From contig JBAYQE010000019.1 of the NCBI GenBank assembly GCA_041677345.1, positions 1 through 35,520 of the forward strand: a stretch of DNA of 35,520 nt. Direction: 5' to 3'. Both the position numbers and the translations under genes were made by a program. Under the pieces are notes generated by a model that worked only from the letters and a program-made list of their open reading frames with translations, made no database searches and was not told the origin of the DNA. Positions 8,692 through 15,946 of the stretch are shown one piece after another (the stretch's first letter is position 1; each line of letters starts with the position of its first letter). Source of the DNA: JALOAT01 sp041677345 (GTDB lineage: Bacteria > Pseudomonadota > Gammaproteobacteria > Thiohalomonadales > Thiohalomonadaceae).

Positions 8692-9102
8692 TCAGCCACC
8701 CTCGCCGCCGGCGAGCTGGTGCACGAGGAGCAACATCGCATCCCGAACGGGCGGGTCGAGCAGGCGCAGGCGGGTGATGAGCCGGTGTTCGGCGGCAGAC
8801 AGGCACACACAGGGCTCGTCGGCGGATACGGTGCCCGCGCTCTGGCGCATGGGGGCCTCACCGTCCTGCAGCCAGGCGCGTCGGACACCAAGTATGCGCG
8901 CGACCTCCGGCATGCGGGTCGACGAAGGCATGGCCGTGCCTTCGGCCCACTTGCGCACGGCCTGCCCGGAAACCCCGAACAAGCGACTCAACCGCGCCTG
9001 CTCCTTGGGTGTCAGGCCGAGTTCAGCGAGGGCTACACGAAAGCGTGCCGCGAAGCCGTGCCGCGCGTCACTGAAAATTGGTTCCGAACCGAGGTGTGTC
9101 AT
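8692..9102 (-). CDS. Xre/cI-like helix-turn-helix regulator
   Basis: The 136-residue protein has an HTH at about residues 36-78 (ARLSRLFGVSGQAVRKWAEGTAMPS, then PEVARILGVRRAWLQDG), the arrangement of lambda-repressor-like regulators. It lacks a C-terminal S24 peptidase and instead has a short helical tail (LSAAEHRLITRLRLLDPPVRDAMLLLVHQLA). It is therefore probably a simple transcription factor. An 18-base inverted repeat at 9138-9155 lies 36 bases upstream of its ATG and may be its own operator. No phage genes are nearby, so it may be a remnant or a domesticated regulator. Confidence 0.85.
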   Translation of the reverse strand: MTHLGSEPIFSDARHGFAARFRVALAELGLTPKEQARLSRLFGVSGQAVRKWAEGTAMPSSTRMPEVARILGVRRAWLQDGEAPMRQSAGTVSADEPCVCLSAAEHRLITRLRLLDPPVRDAMLLLVHQLAGGEGG

Positions 9103-9445
9103 CGTGTGCAGGGTACCGGTGCCGCGCGAAACTATCAGTTATTGCTTCAGATAACCCTTACTCGAAAACCTTGAGGCAAAACACATCCTTTAAGTTGAGC
9201 TTAGACTGAAAATAACTGCACATAGGCTTGCAGCCCGCATCACGAATTGCGGTATCAGCAGCACTCGCACCTGCCTGAAACCGCGCAGGACACTGCCACA
9301 ACCAACGGGTACACACCTGCCGCCGCTAGTGGCTTGCATCAGTGCGATATCACGTTTACATCGGTTCGGCATGCGCCTTACGGGTGTTCCGTACACCTGC
9401 GCTATACGTTCGTAAAGCAAGCGCAATCCTGCGGAGGGAGTGGCC
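9103..9445. other. Intergenic gap (343 bases) with candidate operators
   Basis: This divergent region is less GC-rich than the rest. It holds the inverted repeat GTTAT-N8-ATAAC at 9138-9155 near the Xre gene. Near the OsmC gene there is GGTGT-N5-ACACC at about 9384-9398, followed by TATACG (9403-9408) as a possible -10. No ORF or RNA gene is convincing. Confidence 0.45.
9138..9155. promoter_or_regulatory. Inverted repeat upstream of the Xre regulator
   Basis: GTTAT-TGCTTCAG-ATAAC is an 18-base interrupted palindrome, 36 bases upstream of the regulator ATG and within an AT-richer stretch. This is a typical size and place for an autoregulatory operator. Binding is inferred. Confidence 0.4.
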
Positions 9446-10288
9446 ATGCCGGTACGCACTGCGGAAGCGCAATGGCAAGGCGGCCTCATGCAGGGCCAAG
9501 GCACCCTGCGACATCCGGCCGACGGCCCTGCCGTGCCTTATTCCGCGGCGGCACGTTTCGCCGACGGCAAAGGTACCAATCCGGAGGAGTTGATCGGCGC
9601 GGCCCACGCGGGCTGCTTCTCCATGGCGCTCGCAGGGATCCTGGAGCAGGCCGGTCATGCCCCCGAGACTATCAAGCTGCGCACGCGCGCCCGGGTGCAC
9701 ATCGATCGCGAGGGGCCCGGCTGGCGTATAACATCCATCGAACTGGACACAGGGGGCGAGGTACCCGGACTCGACGAGGCCGGATTCCAACGCCATGCGG
9801 AAACCGCAAAACGCGACTGTCCCGTATCACGGGCCCTCGCAGGCACGGACGTGCACTTGACAGCGCGACTGATGAAAGGAGAAGCCATGAACTTCCATGA
9901 TTTTCTCGGGCAGGTGCAGCATCGTGCACAACTGCGCTCCATGGACGAAGCCCTGCGCGCCACCCGCGCCACCCTGACCACGCTCTCGGAGCGGCTGCAG
10001 GGCCAGGAGCCGTTTCACCTCGGGGCACAACTGCCGCACGAGATCGCCGAATTCCTGAAAGGCCCCACCGCCGGCGGCGGTGAGCGCTTCAGCTCCGACG
10101 AGTTCTTCCGCCGGGTGTGCGACAAGGAAGGCGTGGACCTGCCTGCCGCCGTCTACCATGCACGCGTGGTGCTGGAGGTGCTGAAGGAAGCCGTCTCACC
10201 AGGCGAGATCGACGACGTGCGCGCCCAGTTGCCGCCCGACTACCAGCGACTGTTCGAAGGCGCCAGCGGCTCCATGCCGCCGGTCTGA
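9446..10288 (+). CDS. OsmC-family peroxiredoxin fused in frame to a DUF2267 domain
   Basis: The 280-residue frame joins two modules. Residues 1-145 are an OsmC-type thiol peroxidase that reduces organic hydroperoxides. They include WQGGLMQGQGTL, GTNPEELIGAAHAGCFSMAL with Cys57, and KRDCPVSRAL with Cys125, the two redox cysteines. OsmC normally ends about where DVHLTARLMKG occurs. From residue 148 the sequence is a DUF2267 domain (FHDFLGQVQHRAQL through LPPDYQRLFEG). Between them AAAGGAGAAGCC precedes an ATG at 9887, a textbook internal ribosome site, so a free DUF2267 protein may also be made. The ATG at 9446 is favoured over a GTG at 9440 by its GGAGGG. Loss of a stop codon by mutation or assembly error could explain the fusion. 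Confidence 0.88.
   Translation: MPVRTAEAQWQGGLMQGQGTLRHPADGPAVPYSAAARFADGKGTNPEELIGAAHAGCFSMALAGILEQAGHAPETIKLRTRARVHIDREGPGWRITSIELDTGGEVPGLDEAGFQRHAETAKRDCPVSRALAGTDVHLTARLMKGEAMNFHDFLGQVQHRAQLRSMDEALRATRATLTTLSERLQGQEPFHLGAQLPHEIAEFLKGPTAGGGERFSSDEFFRRVCDKEGVDLPAAVYHARVVLEVLKEAVSPGEIDDVRAQLPPDYQRLFEGASGSMPPV
9876..9889 (+). promoter_or_regulatory. Internal ribosome binding site for the DUF2267 module
   Basis: AAAGGAG followed by AAGCC and ATG (9887-9889) lies exactly at the OsmC/DUF2267 boundary. It is in frame with both modules, so internal initiation would give a 133-residue DUF2267 protein. Confidence 0.6.
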
Positions 10289-10345
10289 TCGACACTCGGC
10301 TATCTTTACGCTTTAGGCGACGCGGACCACTCAGCCGCTCGGACC

Positions 10346-11527
10346 ATGGACGGTCATCACGTCGTTATCTTCCGACTGACCCAGCTGCTGTACCCGCTCA
10401 GCGAACTGGCTGAGGCGGGACGGCACGCCCTGGCACGGCGCGCGCGCGTCCTGCGGCTGCCGCCGCGGGCGCGCCTGCTGGCCATGGCCGAACAGCCATG
10501 GCTCACCTACCTGCTCAAGGGAGAGGTGGCCATCACCGGGCCGGCGGGATTCTCCGAACACATCCCCGGCGGCAGCCCGCGTGCGCGCCGCCCCCTGTTT
10601 CCACAGGAACCCACCGACCTGGAGGCCGTGGCACAGACCGGAGCCATCGTGCTGCGCTTCGAACGCGCCCAGGTGGGCAGTCTGATGTCGGCCCAGCGGC
10701 AGGACGCACCCCCCGTGGAGCTGGCGGCAAGGGTGTTGCAACTCTGCCGGTCGGGTGAACCTGCCGTGCCCCGCCTGCCCGCGACCCTGCATCGCCTGGT
10801 GGAACTGCTCGGCCCTGGCGTACGCCTGAAGGACCTCGCCCAAGGCATCACACGCCTGCCCGGTCTGGCCCAGGTCTTCCTGCAGGCGGCCAACCGCGGG
10901 CACGGCCCACCGGCCCGGACCACGCCCGAGGCCGTGCTGCGCCTCGGACTGCCGACCGCCCGTTCCCTGGCGCTTTGCCTCGCCCTGCGGCCCCTGTTCG
11001 ATGCCCGTGACCCCGGCTTGCGCCGACGTATGGGTGAGGTGTTCGCCCATAGCCTGTCCGTGGGCTGCCTGGCCTACACCCTGGCACGCCAATACCCGCC
11101 CCTGCTCCCCGAACGGGCCCTGCTGGCGGGGCTGCTACACGAACTGGGGGCGGTGGCGGTCCTGGGTGTGACCGATGCCCACCCGGAGTTGTGCGTGGGG
11201 AGCACCGAACTGGACCTGCTGCTGCGCCGGCTGCGTGCCTTGGCCGGACCCGCACTGATCCAACGCCTGGGCCTGGCGCGTGACTTCGCCTGTGTGGCCG
11301 AGCACGCCGAACGCTGGTTCCGGGCCAGCCCGCAGATGGATCTCGTCGACCTTGTCACCCTCGCCCACATGCTGGAACAACCACAACTGCCCGGCCCCCA
11401 TGCCCGCCTGGAGGACACCCCCGCATTCCAGAAACTGGGCTGGTCGGGATACTCACCGCAACGCGCAGCGCGCCTGGTGGGCAGCGCCCGCAACATGGCC
11501 GCCGGCCTGTGCCGGCGCCTGGACTAA
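10346..11527 (+). CDS. HDOD-domain protein with degenerate N-terminal sensor-like region
   Basis: HDOD domains are catalytically silent HD-family folds used in bacterial signalling. In this 393-residue protein residues about 1-115 have a beta-rich pattern (LRLPPRARLLAMAEQPWLTYLLKGEVAIT, TDLEAVAQTGAIVLRFER) reminiscent of a cyclic-nucleotide-binding fold. Residues about 140-390 form the HDOD part: PRLPATLHRLVELL, LPGLAQVFLQAANR, LRLGLPTARSLALCLALRPLF, VFAHSLSVGCLAYTLAR and ALLAGLLHELGAVAVL. The metal-binding HD pair is not conserved, as usual for HDOD. A broken histidine kinase follows immediately, suggesting a former signalling pair. Confidence 0.85.
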   Translation: MDGHHVVIFRLTQLLYPLSELAEAGRHALARRARVLRLPPRARLLAMAEQPWLTYLLKGEVAITGPAGFSEHIPGGSPRARRPLFPQEPTDLEAVAQTGAIVLRFERAQVGSLMSAQRQDAPPVELAARVLQLCRSGEPAVPRLPATLHRLVELLGPGVRLKDLAQGITRLPGLAQVFLQAANRGHGPPARTTPEAVLRLGLPTARSLALCLALRPLFDARDPGLRRRMGEVFAHSLSVGCLAYTLARQYPPLLPERALLAGLLHELGAVAVLGVTDAHPELCVGSTELDLLLRRLRALAGPALIQRLGLARDFACVAEHAERWFRASPQMDLVDLVTLAHMLEQPQLPGPHARLEDTPAFQKLGWSGYSPQRAARLVGSARNMAAGLCRRLD

Positions 11528-11528
11528 G

Positions 11529-12567
11529 ACACTCCCCTACGAAAGAGTCACCGCTTGCGAGGCGGCTAACAAGCAGCCGCGCGAGGTACTGGAGGGGCTC
11601 CGCCTGCCCGATCTGTTGAGCTTCCCCTTGCCACGCGAGGGTGCAGGGGAGCCCCCCGTGATCGAGGCCGCGGTGCCACGCGCCAAGCGCGGAGCGGTGC
11701 CTGTGGCGGTGTCGCGCTCGCGCTTCGGGGCCTTGGGCGGCAGCATATTCGTCATCCGCGACATCACGGAACAAAAGCGCCTGACACGCGAGCTGGAGAT
11801 CTACCGCTCACATCTCGAAGAGCTGGTAGCGGAACGCACCCGCGAGCTACCGCTGCACTGCGGGAACTGGAGGCCTTCAGTTACTCCGTGTCGCACGACC
11901 TGCACGCGCCCCTGCGTGCCATCAATGGGTTCGGCGCCGCATTGCGCGAGGAGTACGCCGATCACCTCGACAGCGCGGCTTTGGCCTACCTGGAACGCAT
12001 CGAGACCGCGAGCGTGCGCATGGGCGAACTCATCGACGGACTGCTCGAGCTCTCGCGCGTGGTGCGCACCGGCTTGGTTCGTGAGCAGGTCGACCTGAGC
12101 GCGCTGGCCGCCGAGATCACTACTACCCTCGCCGCGGCCACACCCGAGCGACGCGTGATCACACACATCGCGCCCGCATTACGCGCCACGGGCGACCGGC
12201 GCCTGTTGCATGACTGCTGCACAACCTGTTGGAGAATGCCTGGAAATTCTCCCACGCGCGTACTGCCCTGGAAGTGGAGATCGGTGCCACGGAGCAGGAC
12301 GGCAGGAGGGTCTTCTTCGTGCGCGACAACGGCGAGGGTTTCGACCCGGCCGACGGTGTCCGCCTGTTCGAGCCGTTCATCCGGCTGCGCATCGACACGC
12401 CCGGCACGGGGCTCGGTCTCACCACTGCAGCGCGCATCGTGCAGCGCCACGGTGGCCGCTTGTGGGCGGAGTCGGCACCGGGGCGGGGTGCGACTTTCTA
12501 TTTCACGCTGTCGGGCGAGTGCGACGAAGAGGAAAGCCGCGATTCGGAGCGTGTGTCGCTGTCGTAG
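11529..12567 (+). pseudogene. Truncated sensor histidine kinase with two frameshifts
   Basis: Three consecutive frames together encode the C-terminal part of a PAS histidine kinase. Frame 1 gives a PAS end (GGSIFVIRDITEQKRL) and a coiled linker (HLEELVAERTREL). Frame 2 gives HisKA (SYSVSHDLHAPLRAINGFG, phospho-acceptor His in SHDL). Frame 3 gives the ATPase domain (ENAWKFS N-box, DNGEGFDPADG, GTGLGLTTA). The frame changes are near 11848 and 12214. Each is repaired by restoring one base (CTA[A] or CT[G] before ACC, and GAC[C] before TGC). The first part of the PAS domain and any start codon are missing, because the kinase sequence begins right after the HDOD stop. The broken 5' end argues for a real pseudogene, while the two simple indels could be assembly errors. 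Confidence 0.8.
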
Positions 12568-12803
12568 ATCACCAGTTGCCAGGTATCCGTACGGTCATCG
12601 TGATGCACGATATACAAGCCGCCGTCACTGCCGCGCAGCTTGAAGTAGCGGTGCGCCGGTTCGTACCAACGGTCCACCACCTCCATCACCTCTATCACCC
12701 GCGCGCCAATACGCAGGCGGTGCGGCGTCTCCTCGCCACCATGGCCCGCATGGCATTCCACGGTCAATGCGAGGTGCAATTTCTCATCCATACTCCTGTC
12801 CAT
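12498..12803 (-). CDS. Small conserved-looking protein with tail reading into the kinase antisense
   Basis: The core of this 101-residue product resembles a small hypothetical protein family seen in many proteobacteria. Its key stretches are LTVECHAGHGGEETPHRLRIG, VIEVMEVVDRWYEPAHRYFKLRG and GGLYIVHHDDRTDTWQLVIYD. No function is known to me. Such proteins usually end near WQLVIYD. Here about 20 Ser/Asp-rich residues follow, encoded antisense to the 3' end of the kinase remnant, which suggests loss of the original stop. Neither ATG (12803 or 12791) has a well-spaced Shine-Dalgarno. Confidence 0.65.
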   Translation of the reverse strand: MDRSMDEKLHLALTVECHAGHGGEETPHRLRIGARVIEVMEVVDRWYEPAHRYFKLRGSDGGLYIVHHDDRTDTWQLVIYDSDTRSESRLSSSSHSPDSVK

Positions 12804-12888
12804 AGCAAAGACAGGCCATTTGCCTTGTTACGACCGCTTCCGTATCGTTTCATGTTTCCCAGCGGACCGCCGCTACCGGAGTCTCCCC

Positions 12889-13581
12889 ATGAGTGAACGT
12901 CCCTGGGTCGGACGCGTCCAGCGCAACCTGCTGGCCGGCGTGCTGACCCTGATCCCGCTGCTCATCACCTGGTTCGTTTTCACGTTCGTGCTCCGCCAAT
13001 TGTCGGCCATGGGCTCGCCGGGCGTACGCGTGCTGGCGCGTGCCCTCGAACCCTATGCGCCGGGCGCGACCGACCTGCTGCTGCATCCCTGGTTCGCCGC
13101 ACTGGTGGCCATCGTAGTGACCCTCGGCGGCCTGTACCTGCTGGGCTGGGCGGCGACCCACGTCATCGGCGGCAGGCTCATCGCCATGTTCGACGCCATG
13201 ATGCATCGCATCCCCCTGGTGCACACCATCTACGGCGGGACCAAGAAGCTGCTCGCCGTCCTGCAGCAGAAGCCGGATCAGGTGCAGCGTGTGGTGCTCA
13301 TCGAATTCCCCTCGCCCGAGATGAAGACCGTGGGCCTGGTCACCCGCGTCTTCACGGACGCCTCCACCGGCCGCCAGGTCGCCGCGGTCTACGTGCCCAC
13401 CACGCCCAATCCCACTTCGGGCTACCTGGAGATCGTCCCGGTGGAAAAACTCGTCTCCACCGACTGGACCATGGACCAGGCCATGACCTTCATCATCTCC
13501 GGCGGCGCCGTGGCGCCCGAGCAGATCCACTACACCCACAGCTCCGCGCCCCTCAAGCGCAGTGCTACTGGCGGCGAGTGA
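12889..13581 (+). CDS. DUF502 family inner-membrane protein
   Basis: The 230-residue protein matches DUF502, two-helix membrane proteins of unknown function widespread in proteobacteria and plants. An N-terminal helix (about 14-36, NLLAGVLTLIPLLITWFVFTF) and a second (about 66-88, WFAALVAIVVTLGGLYLLGW) are followed by the family signature IPLVHTIYGGTKKLL. A soluble region then includes VVLIEFPSPEMKTVGLVT, VYVPTTPNPTSGYLEIVP and MDQAMTFIISGGAV. The ATG at 12889 follows CCGGAG; an upstream start at 12820 lacks a ribosome site. Confidence 0.92.
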   Translation: MSERPWVGRVQRNLLAGVLTLIPLLITWFVFTFVLRQLSAMGSPGVRVLARALEPYAPGATDLLLHPWFAALVAIVVTLGGLYLLGWAATHVIGGRLIAMFDAMMHRIPLVHTIYGGTKKLLAVLQQKPDQVQRVVLIEFPSPEMKTVGLVTRVFTDASTGRQVAAVYVPTTPNPTSGYLEIVPVEKLVSTDWTMDQAMTFIISGGAVAPEQIHYTHSSAPLKRSATGGE

Positions 13582-13601
13582 GAAAAACAAAAAGCATTAA
13601 C

Positions 13602-13716
13602 GCGGGGAACACGGGGGTAACCAATGAATATGGTTACCCCTACCTGTGGGAGCGGCCTCAGGCCGCGATTGCGGCCTGAAGCCGCTCTTACAAAACAATT
13701 TCCCCCCCGTGTTCCG
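13602..13716. repeat. Nested inverted repeat with REP-like core
   Basis: Outer arms GGAACACGGGGG and CCCCCGTGTTCC (12 bases, perfect) enclose two hairpins. The first is GGGGTAACCA-N7-TGGTTACCCC (13614-13640). The second is a REP-type GTGGGAGCGGCCTCAGGCCGCGA unit (from about 13646) facing an inverted partial copy ending GCCGCTCTTACA (to 13693). It lies between convergent DUF502 and CPBP genes and may act as a bidirectional terminator. A related element is at 15158-15259. Confidence 0.7.
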
Positions 13717-13726
13717 GCTTTTCTCT

Positions 13727-14389
13727 TCACCCGCCGCCGAGGATGAACATGCCGGTCGCGTTCTGGAGCAGGTGCATGGTGGTCGGGGCGACGAGGCTGC
13801 CGCGCCAGAGGAAGAGGGCGCCGTAAAACAGGCCGAGCGCGGCCACGGCGACGACGCCGGTGCGGCCCTGGTAGCCGTGGCCCATGGCAAAGATGAGGGA
13901 GGACAGGGCGAGTGCGAACGCGGTGCTGCCGGAGAGTGCGCGCAGGCGCGTGATCAAGAAACCTCGGAACAGCGTTTCTTCGGTGACGGCGACGATCACC
14001 AGCAACAACGCCGCGAGCCCCCATTGGCCGGCACCCTCCGGGATCATGGCCGCAGGCGGCGGCACGGGAGGAGGCAGGCCCAGGTGCTGGAGCAGCCACT
14101 GCAACAGCGCAAGCCCGGTGAGCACCGGCAGAAACAACAGCGCACCGAGCGCCGCTTCGTGCTGGAAACCGGCCCGACGCCAACCGATGGTCTGTGCCTG
14201 TTCACCTTCCGACCACACGAAATAGGCCACCAAGCCAAGCAGGGCCAGGTCACGTACCATCACCGAGACCGCGATCACGGGAAAACCGATGCCATCGGCA
14301 AGCAGGGGCGACAACCCCAGCGACGGCAGCACGAGAAAGAGCAGCAGCAGAACCTGGGCGAGCCAGCGCTGCGTGGCCGGGGGTTTCAT
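13727..14389 (-). CDS. CPBP-family intramembrane metalloprotease
   Basis: The 220-residue polytopic membrane protein has the three CPBP (Rce1/Abi) motifs: EETLFRGFLITRL with the paired glutamates and Arg, FAMGHGYQG with the second-motif His, and HLLQNATG with the third-motif His and Asn. Six or more hydrophobic segments are visible. Members are glutamate intramembrane proteases used in processing, stress response or self-immunity to peptides. Substrate is unknown here. It is convergent with the DUF502 gene across the nested repeat. Confidence 0.9.
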   Translation of the reverse strand: MKPPATQRWLAQVLLLLFLVLPSLGLSPLLADGIGFPVIAVSVMVRDLALLGLVAYFVWSEGEQAQTIGWRRAGFQHEAALGALLFLPVLTGLALLQWLLQHLGLPPPVPPPAAMIPEGAGQWGLAALLLVIVAVTEETLFRGFLITRLRALSGSTAFALALSSLIFAMGHGYQGRTGVVAVAALGLFYGALFLWRGSLVAPTTMHLLQNATGMFILGGG

Positions 14390-14444
14390 GGGGGCTCGGC
14401 GCGCACCGGCACGCTATTCCGCACGCGCCGGCGGCGCCAGGTGT

Positions 14445-14594
14445 TCACTGATTGCTCGGGCTGGCGTCCTCCGCACCGCGCTGGATAGTCTCGCCGGCGG
14501 CTTCGACATCCTCACCGGCCCCTTCCATGGTATTGCAGCCGACCACGCCCAGGGACATTAACAGGACGCCAATGAGCGCAAGCAGTCTGTACAT
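14445..14594 (-). CDS. Entericidin-like small lipoprotein
   Basis: This 49-residue product has a signal peptide with lipobox (LLMSLGVVGC, Cys20) and the entericidin-like mature part NTMEGAGEDVEAAGETIQRGAED. Entericidins are small cell-envelope lipoproteins, some described as an antidote/toxin pair; only one gene is present here. The ATG at 14594 follows AGGAGGTG, making it a far better start than the in-frame codon at 14657. Confidence 0.88.
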   Translation of the reverse strand: MYRLLALIGVLLMSLGVVGCNTMEGAGEDVEAAGETIQRGAEDASPSNQ

Positions 14595-14713
14595 GGGCAC
14601 ACCTCCTGCGGTTCGATCGGCAGAAGCATAGGCAGGCGCAAGTGGACGCGACCTCAATGAACATTCACATCGGGCTAGCGTTCCAACGCGTTAGCGGTAA
14701 CGATTGAACAGCC

Positions 14714-15157
14714 ATGCCAACGCATCGCGAGACCCGCCACGTACCCTACACCGTCGAACAGATGTTCGACCTGGTCGCCGATATCGGGCGCTATCCCCAG
14801 TTCGTACCGGGCTACCGCGAGGCCCGCGTGCTGGTTCGCGAAGCCGGTCGCCTGCGCGCGCGCCAGCGCGTGGGCCTGGGTGTCATCAGCGCCAGCTTCG
14901 ACTCCGAGGCGGAGTTGCAGCGTCCCCACCACATCCGTGTGCGCTCACACGAACGGCCGTTCCACACGCTGGCCATCGACTGGTACTTCGAGCGGCGCGA
15001 CGACGGGTGTTGCGTCCAGTGCTTGGCCGAATTCCGTCTCGCCGGTGGGCTCACGGCGCTCGCCCTCACCCCTTGGCTCGACCTTTTTGCCCACCACCTT
15101 ACCGACGCCTTTGTGCGGCGGGCGCAGGTGTTGTACGGGGAAAAAAAGAAAGGTTAA
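14714..15157 (+). CDS. ratA: RatA/COQ10-like START-domain protein
   Basis: The 147-residue protein is a SRPBCC (START-like) protein of the RatA/COQ10 group. It shows VPYTVEQMFDLVADIGRYPQFVPGYREARVL at the N-terminus and the lipid-pocket strands up to FAEFRL-type sequence near residue 115, ending with a long helix. COQ10 homologues bind ubiquinone and support respiration, and E. coli RatA was described as blocking 70S ribosome assembly. Which role applies here is open. The usual neighbours smpB and rnfH are not seen. A strong hairpin element follows before the convergent gene. Confidence 0.85.
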   Translation: MPTHRETRHVPYTVEQMFDLVADIGRYPQFVPGYREARVLVREAGRLRARQRVGLGVISASFDSEAELQRPHHIRVRSHERPFHTLAIDWYFERRDDGCCVQCLAEFRLAGGLTALALTPWLDLFAHHLTDAFVRRAQVLYGEKKKG

Positions 15158-15259
15158 CCACGGGGAACACGGGGGGCATTCATCCATGATTATCCTTGGC
15201 TGTGGGCGCGGCCTCAGGCCGCGCCCACAGAAATAATGATTTCCCCGTGTCCCCCGTGG
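15158..15259. repeat. Nested inverted repeat / hairpin between convergent genes
   Basis: Outer arms at 15158-15174 and 15243-15259 (CCACGGGGAACACGGGG against CCCCGTGTCCCCCGTGG) pair at 16 of 17 positions. Inside is a perfect 14-base-arm hairpin (15200-15213 and 15217-15230, loop TCA) with REP-like GCGGCCTCAGGCCGC core. It separates convergent ratA and the SinR-like gene and probably works as a two-way terminator. Confidence 0.75.
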
Positions 15260-15276
15260 TCCAGGCTTTTTCCCCG

Positions 15277-15540
15277 TCAGTGAAGATTGCGGTGCAGCCA
15301 GTCGTTCATGGCCTGGTAGCCGTAGCCCATCCAGCGATCACCAAGGGTGAACACATAGACGATGTCATCGGTGCCCAGCAGGGGCTGCAAGCGCTGGAAT
15401 AGCTCGTCGGCCTCCAGGTCGGCCTCGATGGCATAGCTGTCAGGCGAGAAGCGCATGGCGTCGAAGCCTTCCAGCACGTGCTGCAGGGCCTGTTCATGCG
15501 CTGGGTCGACGGTTTCGTAAACCACGAGCAGGGTGTGCAT
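15277..15540 (-). CDS. Small SinR-like / ferredoxin-fold protein
   Basis: This 87-residue protein begins with a strand MHTLLVVYETV, then VLEGFDAMRFSPDSYAIEAD, LFQRLQPLLGTDDIVYVFTLGDRW and an end helix. The strand-helix-strand order and the LxPxLGTDDxVYVFxLxDxW stretch resemble the short SinR-family proteins that share the Cas2-like ferredoxin fold. No cas genes are nearby. The ATG at 15540 follows GGGAGA and lies 15 bases after the DUF1992 stop, so it ends a three-gene minus-strand run. Confidence 0.6.
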   Translation of the reverse strand: MHTLLVVYETVDPAHEQALQHVLEGFDAMRFSPDSYAIEADLEADELFQRLQPLLGTDDIVYVFTLGDRWMGYGYQAMNDWLHRNLH

Positions 15541-15555
15541 GGTTTCTCCCGCTAT

Positions 15556-15945
15556 TCAATCAGCAAGTTGTTTCGGCCGGCGACGACGTGCCAACGCCAG
15601 GGCGCGCGCACGCCCTTCGCCCAGGCGTGCGCGCAACACGGCCAGGCGACGGATGGCAAGGGTACGCTCGTGCGGTGCCTCGACGACGCGCAGCAGGTCT
15701 TCCACCTCGCGGATCTCGTGTGCGAGCTGCACATCGGGCGGCACATAGCCGGCGGTTCTCAGCAGGCGATAGGCCGCACGCAGTTCCTCGGGCACGAGGG
15801 TGTCGTCCTCGAGGCGCAGGGGCTTGCCGGTACCGGGCAGGTCGTCCAGTTCGCCGCGCGCAATCGCCTCGCTGATACGTCTTTCGGCGAGCAGGTCCAG
15901 GGCACTCAAGGCAAGGCTCGCCGCTTCACTGCCGGCAAAGGCCAT
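15556..15945 (-). CDS. DUF1992 protein (DnaJC28-like conserved domain)
   Basis: The 129-residue protein matches DUF1992: LLAERRISEAIARGELDDLPGTGKPLRLEDD, then PEELRAAYRLLRTAGYVPPDVQLAHEIREVEDLL. These are small helical proteins with the same domain as eukaryotic DNAJC28 but no J-domain, and their function is unknown. The ATG at 15945 comes one base after the stop of the HPF-CSD gene (TGAGATG), so translation is probably coupled. The frame extends upstream to 16152 but that part overlaps the upstream gene. Confidence 0.85.
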   Translation of the reverse strand: MAFAGSEAASLALSALDLLAERRISEAIARGELDDLPGTGKPLRLEDDTLVPEELRAAYRLLRTAGYVPPDVQLAHEIREVEDLLRVVEAPHERTLAIRRLAVLRARLGEGRARALALARRRRPKQLAD

Positions 15946-15946
15946 C

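Noticed and set aside
8692..9102. A prophage interpretation of the cI-like regulator
   Set aside because: There is no integrase, excisionase, phage structural gene or att-like repeat nearby, and the flanking genes are ordinary chromosomal hypotheticals.
15277..15540. A Cas2 reading of the small ferredoxin-fold protein
   Set aside because: No Cas1, other cas genes or repeat-spacer array is visible. The residues fit SinR-like proteins better.
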